DNA of 64,000 bases, taken from contig BSDZ01000013.1 in the NCBI GenBank assembly GCA_030268105.1, positions 4,802,501 to 4,866,500 on the forward strand, written 5' to 3'. Both the position numbers and the translations under genes were made by a program. Below the pieces are notes generated by a model that saw only the letters and a list, made by a program, of their open reading frames with translations, did not search any database and was not told the DNA's origin. Every line of letters starts with the position of its first letter. The stretch's first letter is position 1. Shown here in pieces: positions 44,306 to 56,280 of this stretch. The stretch is from Volvox africanus. Lineage: Eukaryota > Chlorophyta > Chlorophyceae > Chlamydomonadales > Volvocaceae.

Positions 44306-47300
44306 TTAACTGCCACCGCCAGTGAGCGCGCTTGCAGCTGCAGCCACTGGTGTTACAGTGGCGGCGACGGTGGCGGCGACAGCATCACTGGCGGCCGCCG
44401 CCACGGCCGGCAGGGCAGTGGCCAGTGGCGGTTGCATGGGCGGTCCTGTGAAGTGGAAAAGCAAAAAATGACAGGTGTTATCATTAGTGCGTACAAAACA
44501 CAATGTTGTTTGTTCGCGCTGGTGAAGAGGAAGAGGAGAAGGAAGAGCTGCAGTCTACGAGAATACGTGAGGGAGGTGTCTACGTGCGAATGAACCGGAA
44601 ATGGTTTGATGGTTTGATGAGGTGCAAGGTAAGAGGTGACAAGACAAGGGATGAAGAATACCCACACACTACACGCGCGCGCACACCTGCCTTGGCCAGG
44701 TTGATGGCATTCTGGCCCGGCGGGCAGGCAAAGTCGGCTCGCGTCCATAGACAGATCGTAGCACGGCATTAAGTTGTCGCACGACATGACACGCCTCTTT
44801 CTGGTGTTGCGCTGGTGCTAGTGCTCTCCCTTATCCTTGTCCTCCAGCCCCTCCCCCTCTCTCTCTCTCCGCTCTTTAAGCTCGATGTCTTTCTTTCCCC
44901 GCACCTCGATGCATCCAGCTAAAAAAATGCTGAAGTGGGGGTTCCTCTCATGAGGTTGGTTCGCCCGCTCTTTCTTGTATTGGCCCTTAGGATACAGGAG
45001 GACAAAACCGAAACCTATAAAATTGCACCATACACGCATACGTCCGTCTAGCATGAAGAAACAAGCCTCCACCCGGGCTAGGTGGTGGGGATTGCCAACC
45101 TGTAACGCTTACGCTTACACACAGACACGCTCCCGCACGTTGTCCTCTTCCTTGTCCCTCTCCGCGCTAAGCTGACAACCGAGAACTTGCCCCAAAAACT
45201 CCCGACGGCACGGGCATAGCAGATTAAGTTCTGGCGGTGCAACGCAGCTGTAATCTTGCAACAGCTTCTGCTGTTATGCATGTCATGCAGCAACAATACC
45301 TCAACACCCCAAAGTCGCAGTTGCAGCAACAACAGCAACAACTAGCTGTTGCTGCTGCTACGTCAACAAGCTGACGTTGCGGATACCTACAACTCTGAGT
45401 TTCTCTGATCACGACCACACATCTGCAGTGAAGGTCACCTCTCTCACACTCTCACCAGCATTCCCCAGCCCCGTCTTCACTCCACGGCCGCCCGCCGATG
45501 TTGGCAAGGTCAGCCGAACCGGTGCCCCACTGACCCCGCACGTCCTTACTGCTCCCTGTCCCTGTTGCAACTGCAGCTGCTGAAGAGACGGCAGCAGCAG
45601 TAAGGAGAGCGGCACGGGCTCAACCACAACGGGCAAAAGTGCGCCCCGACCCGGATCCGACGATGATGATGACTCGGCTGCTCTTACGCGACCGGCAGCA
45701 CCTCCTCTGCAATTGCGAACGGAGCCGCCAGCACCTGACGTACCTGCGGAGCTGCCACCGCCACGACGACGCCAAATTAAGCCGCCCAGTCCCAGTCCGG
45801 TTGTCTGCAACACGCCAATAGTGACGCCCAATAGCGGCCCAAAGAACCCGGTCGGTAGCATCACATCGCAAATGAAGTGTACGCAGCCGCGTAACCAGCG
45901 AGGGCCGCGTTTGCGGACAGAACTATCCGGGGCGCCGGGAACAGGTTGCGGGTCGTGGCGGTCGAGCGAGGGAGGGTCAAGGTACTACGAACACTAGGTA
46001 TCGTGACTCTTGATACAAACAAGTTCGTTGGTAAATGTGTCGCATATTAAAATGGAACAGTGCCTGAAGAAGTTATGAGTCATGTATGCCGCATTACGGC
46101 ATTTGAAGAAACTTAGATTCAGGACAAACTTTATTGTCGAAGCTGATGTTGAAGTCCGAGTTTAAGTGGAAAGGGAGCGGGTATGCGTCCACTAGGACCT
46201 GAAGACGAGGAAGACGAAAGGCCCAGAAGATGGAAAACGTAGCAGCTGCGGCGGGTATGGATTACCTTCACCTCAGGGCTTAGACAAGCCGTGTATACCG
46301 TTTGTAACTTTCGCTACCGTCATGCCGTTTCCTACCGTTATACCTCTTACCTTCGCAAGAGTTCCTTGCCGCAGTGCAGCACCGCAGTGGTGAGGGACAC
46401 CCTCACAGCAAAGTAGGTGGCCAGCCAGCGGGCGTGAGAGCGCAAGAGGCTGTAGGATAAGGGAAAGGCCGTGTGGAGGATGGTCGAAGAAAGAAGGCCG
46501 TGTGGATGCTGACGCGAATTCAGGTCGGCGTGCGAGGGGCCGACGAGCCAAGGAAAACCAGTGTCAACCAAAGAGCATGCACATGAGATGGTGTATTACC
46601 TCTTGAGACGTGCTTTGACGAGCTCCTCGGTGAGATACACGGGAGCCATCAGAGCGCCTGGAGTGGAGAGTGGAGCGGGTCCGGTGGTCCGGGAGGGGCA
46701 GTGGAGGGGTGGCACAAACGCGTGAAAGGGTGAGCAGGCCGTGAATGATGGAAAACACGGCACCCCGAGAACGCATGATGGAACACTGGGTGCGCCCGGT
46801 GTGGATCGGGGGACCGATACCCAACGCGAGGTTGATAGTAGCTAAAAGACGAGGATCAGAAGGCATCAGAAGGCGGGTTGGCTAGGGGGAAAACCCGCAC
46901 CGTATTAATTATGCTAGTCAGGCCCTCTCGAATTCTTCTCGATGTTTCCACTCAGTATTGCTGCCTGTCTACCTACCTGTGCTCATCTCTGCCGCCATTT
47001 GCTCACTCAGTCGCCGACCGGAATCGCTCGCTAGAAAGTCACTTACACCGGCCTGAATCCACCAGTGAGAAGAGATGAGGGTGTTTGAATGGCGAAGGGT
47101 GAGCACGCATGGCTGTTTGGCAAAGAAATTCTTCGAGACAGCACCCATACATGCCCTCCCCACAACTTGCTCAACCATACCCACCCCACAGCAAAATATC
47201 CTAGAATGCCGGAAATCCAGGCCCACTGCTATACAAAAACCTTCCAACAGGAGCCGGTCCACAGTCCACAACCTCAACTTTTAATCGCCCTGAGCAGTGG

Positions 47301-48818
47301 CGTGGTGAGATCACGATATGGGTCGCAACCACTTCGAGGAGCGCAGAAGTCATGGTCAATGTCCCTCCATTCCCCACGGACGCACTGCGGGCGCTCACCG
47401 TCACCGCGCGGTTCAGCTCCCGAAGACCCCGCACGGGTACCTCCACTGCCCGCTCCGCTAAGTTCCCCAGTGCTCCACTGGCAGATGTTAGTGCCGCGGC
47501 TGCAACCGAGGCCGTGCTACTGCTGCTGCCCATGCCAACGCCAATACCGACCCCGCTGTTGACGCTGCTGCTACTGCCAGCACCGGCGTTTTTGGCATTC
47601 ATTGCGCCAAGCGCATTATAGCCCACCAGGTGTGGTGTGGATCCCCGTGGCGACGGTTGTTGTGCAGCGTCACCGGCATCGACAAATGAATGTGAGTCAG
47701 CTTCGTGGGGAGTTCTAGTACGGGAATCTCCAGCGCCGCCATTACAGCCGCTATTATCTCCACCGCCGAAGAGGCGGGAGACAGCAGCTGAAAAAGCTAG
47801 TTAAGGTGGGGACAGGGATGACGAAGAATTATAGCGTCTGAGCCGGGGGTTGCGAGACTAAAGAGGCGATACTCAAACTTTAATAGCGCTAAGTGGTCGA
47901 CGTCTCTATAAGGCACTGAGCATATGCATGATCCGGAGTTTACCTCTTTCAACAAATAGGTAAAATTTAATGTGCGCCTGGGCTCTGTTGAAAGGTAAAG
48001 GGATATAGTGATAGTGCTATGCCATGTGACATGGCTCGAGCACTCCCCCAAGGTGGGCTTGGCGTACCTGCTGCTATGGATGTGGACGGGACGTTCAACG
48101 GCTTGTCATACTGCAAGGGCATCGGCTCGTCATCCAGATGCCAACCCTCCAGCAACTCCCCACTCCGATGTTGCAGATGGCGAGGAACGCACCAGCGAAT
48201 TAGGCCACCCGCAGGGTCCATGTTGACTGCTACGTTCTCGCTAGACGGGGGCTGGCCGATGCCACCATCCAGCTCCGCTGCCCGCATGCTCTGCTGCCGG
48301 GGTTTAACTTCTTCGCTCCGACTTGATTTTGCCCATGGTGATCTCGTGAGCATGGTATCAGCTGAACTGTGGCCAGCGAGCATCCAGGCGGTTGGGACAA
48401 CACCAAGGCATGCCCGATGCTTATGGACCGTTTGGCCCCTGGCTGAGATGGATGAAGATGATAACGCAGTCAGATTGGAACCATGATCGTAGCACCCTTG
48501 GGAAGCATTCTTGCGGTGGACTTCGGACGTCTCGGCCAACTTCTTATCTCGCCTCTGCCTGGAGCAGTTCATTGGTTTCAAGCTTTGAATTTTCTGCCTT
48601 TTCCTGGCCAAATCACTTGAACAAGTTTGAGGTTTAGAGTCCTGACGATGACGACCCCGAGCCGTTACCCAGGACCCTGCTTTTGCAGCAAGGAAATGGG
48701 TAATAGCAAGCTGCAACAAGCTCAGTTCCATGCATAAACTTGTAATTTGGAAAGGGAGCTGTGCCGCGACGTGGCGTGAGTAACCAGTTTCAAAATTTCT
48801 CCTATTGCAGAAAAGCAC
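44306..48818 (-). CDS. Unrecognised multi-exon gene with a hydrophobic region
   Basis: The best-supported minus-strand exons are 47399-47787, 46977-47052, 46821-46841 (a 21-nt microexon), 46600-46657, 46351-46449 and 45421-45922; all junctions are GT-AG with matching phase. Upstream, an open frame ends at a donor at 48067 in the right phase (exon end 48068; its start is unclear, somewhere up to 48818). Downstream, 45129-45171, 44687-44737 and 44306-44445 (TAA) also fit in phase, but the first two junctions use weak sites. The protein has a Ser/Gly-rich part, a helical charged part (SDSGRRLSEQMAAEM, YLTEELVKARLK, TTAVLHCGKELLR), then a hydrophobic stretch (VMLPTGFFGPLLGVTIGVL) that could be one or two membrane segments, and an Ala/Val-rich C-terminus. 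I do not recognise the family; an organelle-membrane protein is one possibility. Confidence 0.6.
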
Positions 48819-49710
48819 GTGTCATCCAGCGTGCATAATACGGTTACGCATCATGTATATTGAAAAGCTGGAAAAATAGAGTGCCACCAAAGGTTCTGTA
48901 TCTGGTTCGCTGGTTGATGGTGTTGGTGACACACTGATGACGTCGCCGTTGTCGGTTGCAGGGGTTTGCTGTGGCGCCCTCTCCCAGTCTACATAACCAC
49001 GGCGGATTAAAGTTTTACACATCAGAATTTGAATGTTTTATAAAGTTCACTCATACCAATGAAGTTATGTATTGGTAACTCTTTTTCCGGGTAAGGGTCG
49101 ATGGACAGAGGAGTGGACCCTGCGCCTGTGCAAAATTTGAACATTAAAAGTGTGGGTCTGCAAGTTGTTAACATCCAAATACATATTCTCCCTACGTAAT
49201 GTCACCATTACCACGAACTTCTTTTTTTCTCAGTCCGCGGGGCCCTTATCGCTGCCTCTGATCGCTGCCTCCCGGCCCCGCCCGGCCCCTGACCACTCCC
49301 CGGCTTGGTGCAGGTGCAGGAGGTCGAGGAGATCCAGGGCGCATAGAAAAGCCAAAGAAGATTACAATAGAAGATACAAACCACGGGCACACAGGGAATC
49401 CATCGCCCCCAATGAAATTAATTGAGAAACAATATGCCTACGGCCCAGCCGCCCTAGCTGTTGCCTACCCTGAGACCTTCCTTACCCGCTCAGGCCAGCC
49501 GCACGCTTCTGGACGGCCGCATCCCGGCGCGGCGCATGCAGGGACACCAGACACGAGGGACGGCGCATGCAGGGACACGCATTACAAGCAGCTCCAACTC
49601 ATCAACTACCAAAATTGACCTTATGTACGGCGATCCTCCCGCGGTCACCCCTGCTCCAGAACCGCGTCTATCCGTTGCAAAGTACGCAACCGCTATACCA
49701 GAACCATAAA

Positions 49711-50637
49711 TTACAGAACTCTGTTGATATCAGCAGAGCAAGCTTGCTCAATGTCTGTTAACACTTCACATTTCAACTCATACAAATCGCCCTTCCGGCA
49801 CCCCGAAAGCACCACCCTGTCATACATGCACACGTACTGCTTATCGAAATGGAGTCTCCCTCCCTTTTCGCTTATCGCCGCCACGGACAGTACCTTCACG
49901 CAGCTGCTAGGGACGACCTACACGATGCGGATGGTGACCGTCGTGATCGGGCAGATCGATGGCGTCAAATTGAATGTCCCGATTGCCGTTGGGCGAATAA
50001 CTTCTCCATCCATGTTGATGATGTCAAAGCTGTTCCTCTCTTCTATCGTGACCACGTCCATTCAATTCTGCTTGTCGTAGGTGATATGGTGTGACGCTCC
50101 CGAATCCACGTTGGTACATACCCTGCAGTTTGTTGTGCTCCGATCCCACGAAGGCACAATTATCTGGATAATCTGATCGGCGTCCTCCCACACCCCCATT
50201 TCGTTCTTGATCATCGCTTGGTCTTGATGACGAGCGATCTCTCCCATAACTCCGTATCGACAACTCTCCTGCCCTCGACGCTCCGTTGGCATTTGGAAAA
50301 CATCACCTGTGTTATTGTAATACCCACTTCCTCGCTCTCCACGATCCGTTGACCTTGTATGGCCATATCTATTCGCAGCCCCATAACTGCCGTCATCATT
50401 ATTGCTTCGGAAACTTGATCCATCTGACCTGTCTTTCGAGAACCTGATGCATGTCCCATTGTGTTTGCTGTTTGTGATAATGGCGGTATTGGGCCACGAA
50501 AGGTGACCAAAATCTCAACATCTCAAGCACTGAACCGATGTGTTGTCGTTGCGACCAAAGTTGCTCTTGCGACGGTTGCCTCCGCCACGGCTGCCTTGTC
50601 TAGCGCTCCATGCGCCTCCTTGTCTTGTTGCCATAAA
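49711..50637 (-). pseudogene. Copia gag C-terminus, zinc knuckle and protease remnant
   Basis: The minus strand shows a basic Gly/Arg-rich gag end, then a damaged knuckle (QCLRC, stop, DFGHLSWPN; the last Cys is Trp). The copia protease signature VDSGASHHIT follows, with its catalytic Asp codon at 50104-50106. After a stop and frame change, the pre-integrase-like RIVYVVPSSCVKVLSVAAISEKGG is seen. It is non-functional. Confidence 0.82.
50625..50637 (+). repeat. LINE target-site duplication, left copy
   Basis: TTGTTGCCATAAA, identical to 55322-55334. It belongs to the interrupted copia gag (minus-strand TTTATGGCAACAA). Confidence 0.85.
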
Positions 50638-50720
50638 GGGACAAGGGCGACCTACTTCAGGGCTCCTTAGCATCGCCGGACCAATGCATCAGAATCATAC
50701 AGAATTGTATACAACCGGTA

Positions 50721-51242
50721 GTGTCGTACAGCTTCCCCATTATGGCATACACACCTAACGATATCAAACTTTTGGATGCGATGATAGCACGCGTAGCCCG
50801 GCGCTGCTACGGCTTGCCCACCAGTTTCCCCACACGCGCCGTGCTGCTACAAGCGGAACAGTATGGATTGGGCGTTGGGTCCCTGCTACCGATCTACGTG
50901 CGCATGGCAGTACGAGCGCTGGTCTTATCCCTAAATGATGAAGGCCGGCTAGGCGTCGTGGCAAGAGCCATGCTTGAGCTGCAGTGTCGTCTGGCGGCCG
51001 ACACTAGGATGCACGTGTTGAAACGCGAGAGCAGTTTTTATACAACCTTAAAACAGCTGACCCTGGCGCGAGACCACGGCATCACGGTCACAGACAAGGG
51101 GATGCCGTACAACACATCCCTAAACACTCTCATGACGACCGCGTCCGTCATCAACGCACGGCAGGACACAAAGCCCGGAACTCTGCCGTTTAGGTGCTTG
51201 CTCCCCTTAACAGAGCTGGGCCTAGACATGCACGCTCATTGA
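50721..51242 (+). pseudogene. LINE reverse transcriptase, C-terminal (thumb/RT-distal) part
   Basis: The frame reads MAYTPNDIKLLDAMIARVAR, CYGLPTSFPTRAVLLQAEQ and YGLGVGSLLP, the pattern found after the RT domain in green-algal L1-like LINEs. The catalytic palm (YADD-type motif) is absent because of 5' truncation. It stops with TGA at 51240-51242, while related sequence continues in other frames. Confidence 0.75.
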
Positions 51243-51306
51243 CAAGAACACAACACAACACCTCATCACCACCACCGAACTCCAGAAGCTTTTCCCCCGG
51301 GGCAAG

Positions 51307-52848
51307 GTGCAACGCTGGCACAAGATTGCCCTGAATCGACTAAGCCTAGCGATAAGTGCCCAATGGCCCCAAGCTCCACATACGAAGGCACATGACCCGC
51401 GTTGCTGGTCGTCCGTGCTGCCTCTGGAAGGCAGACGCCTCCGCGAGATTCCCAGCGACCCGCCGTTCACCGGCCTCCGGCACAAATCAAGTCTCCCCAA
51501 CCCGATACTAGCACCATCCCTCGACCCACATGTACGCCGCGACACACCCGTCGTGTGGAGTACGACCACGCAGAAGCCTCACCATCCCCGTGCCGAGCCA
51601 GACGATATGGAGAGCGACCCGCCAGCACCGCCAAGCCGCCCTGCGGATCCAGCATGCACAGGACGGAAACGCACAAGATCCACCTATCAGCGGCAACAGG
51701 ACTTCATCAACAACAATACACGCTGTGACAACAGTAACGTCAGAACGGATACTGCAGCTATCCACGGCGCGCAACTCCGAGACCTGGCCCCACAATGCAC
51801 ATCGTACATAGAAGCGAGACGCGTCATAGCAGCCCTGCGAAACGACACCCGCAGGAGTGTACCCAACCTAGGAAACCCTCCCGGGCATATCGTCCAGGGG
51901 CCAAGCCGGCAAACCCGTCGCACACCAAATATCGGTACGATCCCCGTGTCAGGTGAAACCGGCACCCCAAACCCCGTGCTGGCATACCTCGCCGAAAAGG
52001 GACTTGACTGCACGCCGGTAGCGCCACGTCACCCCCCCGCCAGCGCAGGCACGGGTGCGACAGGGGCTGGACCGAGCATCACCGACAGGGAATACGCCGG
52101 TGACCCGCCTGCGCCCAAACCGGCAGGAGCGCTACCAGGGACGCCAAAGCCGCCAGAGCACCTCACCTCGCAATGGTGAAGACCTTGATGGAAGTCGCCC
52201 GCGATCAAATCCTGGAGGACCGGATACCCTGGAAGCCTGGAAAAGGCCAGGCAAAGGATACAACGGGGCAACAACAGATATTTTATGACCCATACAACGA
52301 CGCAGAGGACATCGCGAAGTACTCGCGGGCCCAATCACTAAACGCACCGTCCCCTCAAAGGCAAAACCTCCCAAGAAACGGAAAATTGGGGCGGATACGA
52401 CCGCAACCCATGAACAGCACTACACGGTTCGCTGGAAGACACTATCATCCCGATGTCTATCGCCGGCGCATACGCCAGCATGGGATACGTGCCCAGACAG
52501 CTCTCTCTAGTGACAGGTCTTTACGGCACGCGGATCGATCTCCATTTCCGCAGAGTAATATGGGAGCCGCCAGATATCCCCGCAGCGCAACTAGGTAGAT
52601 TGCCCAACGGACCAGCGGCGATGGCGAGGTACGAGCAAACGAGGTCGCAGAGTGTGAACCCCCCCTCGAGATACCCAAAACCCAAGGACAGCAATCTAAC
52701 GATCCCTCAGCGGCAAGGCCGATGGGACCCGCCCCCGTTGGAGCAGACCCAGCGGCACGCCTTATTTGAGCGAACACTACCTTTGAGACCACGCCGTGCA
52801 ACCCATACACGGACACGCGCCCCATGGAAAATTATTGAATCCAGCTAG
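51307..52848 (+). pseudogene. LINE connector region, frameshifted
   Basis: Three overlapping plus-strand frames (51307-52179, 52173-52598, 52453-52848) encode Pro/Arg/Thr-rich sequence followed by more ordered sequence (YVPRQLSLVTGLYGTRIDLH). They look like one original reading frame broken by at least two frameshifts. There is no named domain; the position between RT and RNase H is the support. Confidence 0.55.
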
Positions 52849-52884
52849 GACTGCTAACCAGAGAGGGCAGCTCGACCGAAGAGA

Positions 52885-54495
52885 ATGTGGCCTTCACCTA
52901 CGACCCGAGAGGGAAATGCGTGGGCACCCTCACCCTGCAACGCTTGGAGACCCTTCAAAATGCGATACCAACACACGATTGAGTCCTACCCGGAGGTGCA
53001 CAGAAGCCTATCCTCCCAGGGCGGCTTCACCGAGGACGTCGCGCGCCTTCTTCTGCGGTACGGAAAGGATCCCGACGGGCGAGAGTCGAAAGGCCCGCCA
53101 CGGTCGCAGGCGACCATGAACAGAGAACTGCGCCGCACGTTGGTTGACGCCCTGCACGCCCTGGACGCCGGCCCAGTTGTCGAAAGGTTCTCATCCCCAC
53201 TTAACTGCGGTGAAGAGGTGCAGTACTACTTCAGCGCCCATGCAGAAGACCAACTCTTCGGGGCGAACATAGATGCATTCTCTCAGCCATTTACAGGCCT
53301 CTCGATAGCACACCCGAATCCTGACCCCACCAGCGTCAAAAAGGCGGTAATGTGGGCAATCGCAGGCGCGTCACACACAATGACATCCGCACTGCCCACC
53401 GCCACACTACTCATTGTCCTGCACAGCCGGACCGGTCCCCACACGCAGCTATATAACACACTGTACGTCTTCCACCTCGCGCGACTTAGCCGCGGCGAAG
53501 CGTGCATGCTTGCCAACGGGACTGGAGCTGACGGCCAAACACCTGGCTACATGGGGGGCCTGGACCTCGTCGTGGTGGCCAACGACACGGTGATCCCAGG
53601 ACTAAGCGCCCACTCCATGAAGGCGCTCCTAACCGAACTTGAAGCGATGGACGCCTTCGGCCTCCCTAGAAAACATCTGCGCAGGCGGGACACGTCCGAG
53701 GGTACCCACTGCATCGACACCCAGCGTCCCTACCCAAGCAAAGCTGCTCAGACCATGCGCAAGATGATGGTCTCAAAGCCTCCCGGACCCAGACCCACCG
53801 CCATAGTTCACCATATGGAGGGACAGATGCTCCAGCAGCGCCTGACAGCAGCTTTCCCTGGACAAATACCACTCCGCGTGTACCCACAAGATATCATCTG
53901 GACTGACGGTAGCTGCATTAAACCGGCTGAAAACGACGGCCCGAACAAGTTGGGTGCGACTGCGTACTGTGGACCCAACGGAAAAACGTTGTACATCGAC
54001 CCAGCAAGCGTAGGATGCACCAATACCATTCAACGAGCAGAGCTGGCGGCAATACGCGTGGCCCTATCGACGCAAAAGGATGTGAGCAGCGCCCTAACAA
54101 TTGTCACTGATTCACAAGCAGCACTGGATCTTATCAAAAGAGCAGTAAACGATCCGAGTAAACTGCACATTTCCAAGCACAAAGCCTTACTCATGGATAT
54201 CGCCGAACTACTGTACGGCTGCACCCAACAGAACATAACTGTCCACTTCTTGAAAGTGAAATCGCACACCGGTCTTGATGGTAATGACAAAGCTGACAAG
54301 GGAGCAAGATCTGTCGCACGAGGTGAGATTTCAGCAACTTTTACTGAAAAGGCCGACAGTGTCCCGTTCGATAAAGTGTTCTGGCTGAAACAACGCGACA
54401 CTTGTCTTTACATTAGTGACCTGAACAAAGGCCTTTACAAGCGTCTCCAGCAGGGTACCTTCGCAGGCTATTACAAACGACACAATCCTAACTGA
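52885..54495 (+). pseudogene. LINE RNase H region
   Basis: The long open frame ends in a type I RNase H: IIWTDGSC (first Asp, codon 53905-53907), IQRAELAAIRVAL (Glu), IVTDSQAALDLI (second Asp) and HTGLDGNDKADKGA (final Asp). All four catalytic carboxylates are present and the domain itself is uninterrupted. The earlier part (YYFSAHAEDQLFGANIDAF and later) is connector. The frame appears to shift in from +1 near 52960-53000, so the ATG at 52885 is probably not a true start. Confidence 0.85.
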
Positions 54496-54655
54496 GAAAT
54501 AGCGTAACACCGCCTCGAAGTTAGACCCCAAATCCAGCAATGCCTTCCTTAGTAACCCAAAGACACCCCCACTGGCTCAAACTACAAGTACTGAAAGCTC
54601 GATACGGGCTGCTATTCAATGCTAAGCTAAAGAAACTTTACGCGGCAGAGACGGA

Positions 54656-54853
54656 AACTGCACTATTTGCCACAGCTGCGGTCCAACCGGCCCCACACCC
54701 GACCCAGGAGCCCACATACTCGGCGGGTGCCCCCACCCAACCATGAAGGGCATATACATCAACCGGCATAACCAAGAGATGTGCACTATTGCCGACTGCG
54801 TCCACAGTGGTGGCTTCATGATTATGGACGCCGGTAAAGAAGAGGGACCCTAA
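54656..54853 (+). pseudogene. LINE C-terminal zinc finger
   Basis: In a frame shifted from the RNase H, NCTICHSCGPTGPTP, AHILGGCPHPTMKG and YINRHNQ follow, the CxxC...H...C zinc-binding motif that ends many RNase H-bearing LINE proteins. A TAA stops it at 54851-54853. Confidence 0.75.
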
Positions 54854-55074
54854 CCAACACGCTAAAACTGCTCCTGTGCAGGCTTGGCTTGTCCGTGGAG
54901 CATGCCCAGAAGACCTGCCTGCACCTCCACCGGCAATCAATCAAAGCAGCGGGTGCCATTAACTGGACGCGGTACAACCCTAACAGTTTCCCATGGTGGT
55001 GTGGGCATACAGGGGCGGCTATGCCGCCCCTCAGTTCCCCACCCCCTTAACACACGCCAGGCTCCAGACGGCGT

Positions 55075-55321
55075 ACTATTATTATTACTATTATTACTAT
55101 TATGACTATTATGACTATTATTACTATGACTACTATGACTACTATGACTACACTGACTTCTACTCCTCCTCCTCCTCCTACTACTCCTACTACTGCTACT
55201 ACTCCTACTACTTCTACTCCTACTCCTACTCCTATTACTACTCCTATTATTATTATCATGATGAGGATGAGGATGAGGATGAGGACTATTATTATTATGA
55301 TTATTGTTATTGTTGTTGTTG
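55075..55321 (+). repeat. Microsatellite tail of the LINE
   Basis: TAT/TAC/GAC trinucleotides grade into CTC/CTA units, then GATGAG repeats, ATT units and finally (TTG)n directly before the target-site duplication. It takes the place of a poly(A) tail at the LINE 3' end. The serial change of unit suggests slippage and mutation after insertion. Confidence 0.85.
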
Positions 55322-55334
55322 TTGTTGCCATAAA
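55322..55334 (+). repeat. LINE target-site duplication, right copy
   Basis: TTGTTGCCATAAA directly after the (TTG)n end of the LINE tail. Because the tail is itself TTG-rich, the first few bases may belong to the tail rather than the duplication. Confidence 0.8.
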
Positions 55335-55451
55335 CGTGGCTGATTTGCTCGATGTAAGTTCCACATCTATCCACTTCTCAAAAGCCAGCAGTTGAGCGCT
55401 GATGTTGTCAAGGCTCAGTTCACTAGCCACAGTTAGGTTTGTCACTTACGG

Positions 55452-55465
55452 TTTTAGGGTTTTAG
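55452..55465 (+). repeat. Interstitial telomere-type repeat in copia gag
   Basis: TTTTAGGGTTTTAG inside the decayed copia gag frame. Confidence 0.55.
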
Positions 55466-55990
55466 ACCAAAAACTTCTTGGTTAACCCTACCAGCAGATT
55501 ATTATGTGATCTCTCTCTCCGTGACGGGATGTCCTATCTGTGTGAGGTCCGTAAACAGATTCCAAACACGCGCATGGTATATGGGTAGTGCCTCACTTGG
55601 TCCCCCCACTTGGTCCTTAGCGCGGACAATCAATTTCGACCTCCTAGCACCATTGCTTGCAGCTGCTTGTGGTGAAGACGGCTCCGAGCCTCTCCCAGGC
55701 TCCCCGTGCACTCGTTGCAGCTCAAATTATTGCCAAATGTTGATCTTGACCATTCTTGACCATGATCTTGACCTTGTTAGAAGTCGCTATGTCTTCGTCT
55801 GTGATTGCTTCCTGTCGCAGCCATCTGTCTAATTAGTGCTCCTGCATCATGGCTTCAAACCGATATGACCACGTTGCATAATTGTTTAGACCCAATGGGT
55901 CAGCCAATCTGTCCTTACCCATCTTGTAACCTCACGACTTAGCGTATACACCAAACACAGTCGTATTTGCTCCCGTTCTTTCTGAATAGA

Positions 55991-56148
55991 CTCTCGTGGC
56001 GCTCTTCTGGTGGCGCAAAACAACCTTGATTCCAAAATTTTATGTTTTGTGACGATTCTGTATGTAGACCCTCACGGCGCACTTCTGGTGGCGCAGCCCA
56101 ACCTTAATTCCAAAAATTCAGGTCTCCTAATGATTCCGCACGTAGACC
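55991..56148 (+). repeat. 78-80-bp tandem duplication
   Basis: Units 55991-56070 and 56071-56148 share CTTCTGGTGGCGCA, CAACCTT-ATTCCAAAA and ATTC-G-A-GTAGACC, with roughly one difference in every six bases. It lies between the copia remnant and the first LTR. Confidence 0.8.
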
Positions 56149-56280
56149 CAAAAATTATTGTCGTCATCCTTGTTGATATTCCAAAATATATTGCCCTCAT
56201 TGTCCAAAAGCGTCCAATCTGTTGTACGCCGGTTCGATCACCACTTGCACCGAAGTAGACCGCAATACATTCGAGCATTA

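Larger units (their letters stand above)
50638..55321 (+). mobile_element. 5'-truncated LINE (L1-like, with RNase H)
   Basis: The element is bounded by 13-bp direct repeats TTGTTGCCATAAA at 50625-50637 and 55322-55334. It starts inside the second ORF after the reverse transcriptase palm, so it is 5' truncated as is typical for target-primed reverse transcription. It then has the RT-distal domain (50721-51242), a long Pro/Arg-rich connector, an RNase H (52885-54495), a CCHC-type zinc finger (54656-54853), a short 3' region and a microsatellite tail. Several frameshifts make it inactive. Confidence 0.88.
49700..55880 (-). mobile_element. Decayed Ty1/copia retrotransposon, split by a LINE
   Basis: On the minus strand the gag N-terminal half lies at 55322-55880 and the gag C-terminal half plus protease at 49711-50637. 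The LINE at 50638-55321 sits between them. If the LINE and one 13-bp target copy are skipped, the gag frame runs on from SSKSATFMAT into MATRQGGAWS. Many stops and frameshifts show that the element is dead. No integrase or reverse transcriptase is visible below 49700 and no LTRs are identified, so it is truncated on both sides. Confidence 0.85.
55322..55880 (-). pseudogene. Copia gag, N-terminal half (UBN2-type), with stops
   Basis: The minus-strand reading starts with NNYATWSYRFEAMMQEH, the classic copia gag opening, and includes ITDEDIATSNKVKIMV, AATSARGAWERLGAVF, WNLFTDLTQIGHPVTEREI and LTVASELSLDNISAQLLAF. It contains several in-frame stops and at least one frame change. A TTTTAGGG-type tract (55452-55465) interrupts it. 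Confidence 0.8.

Noticed and set aside
51222..52334. Minus-strand open frames across the LINE
   Set aside because: They have no recognisable content, while the plus strand carries RT-distal, RNase H and zinc-finger motifs in order.
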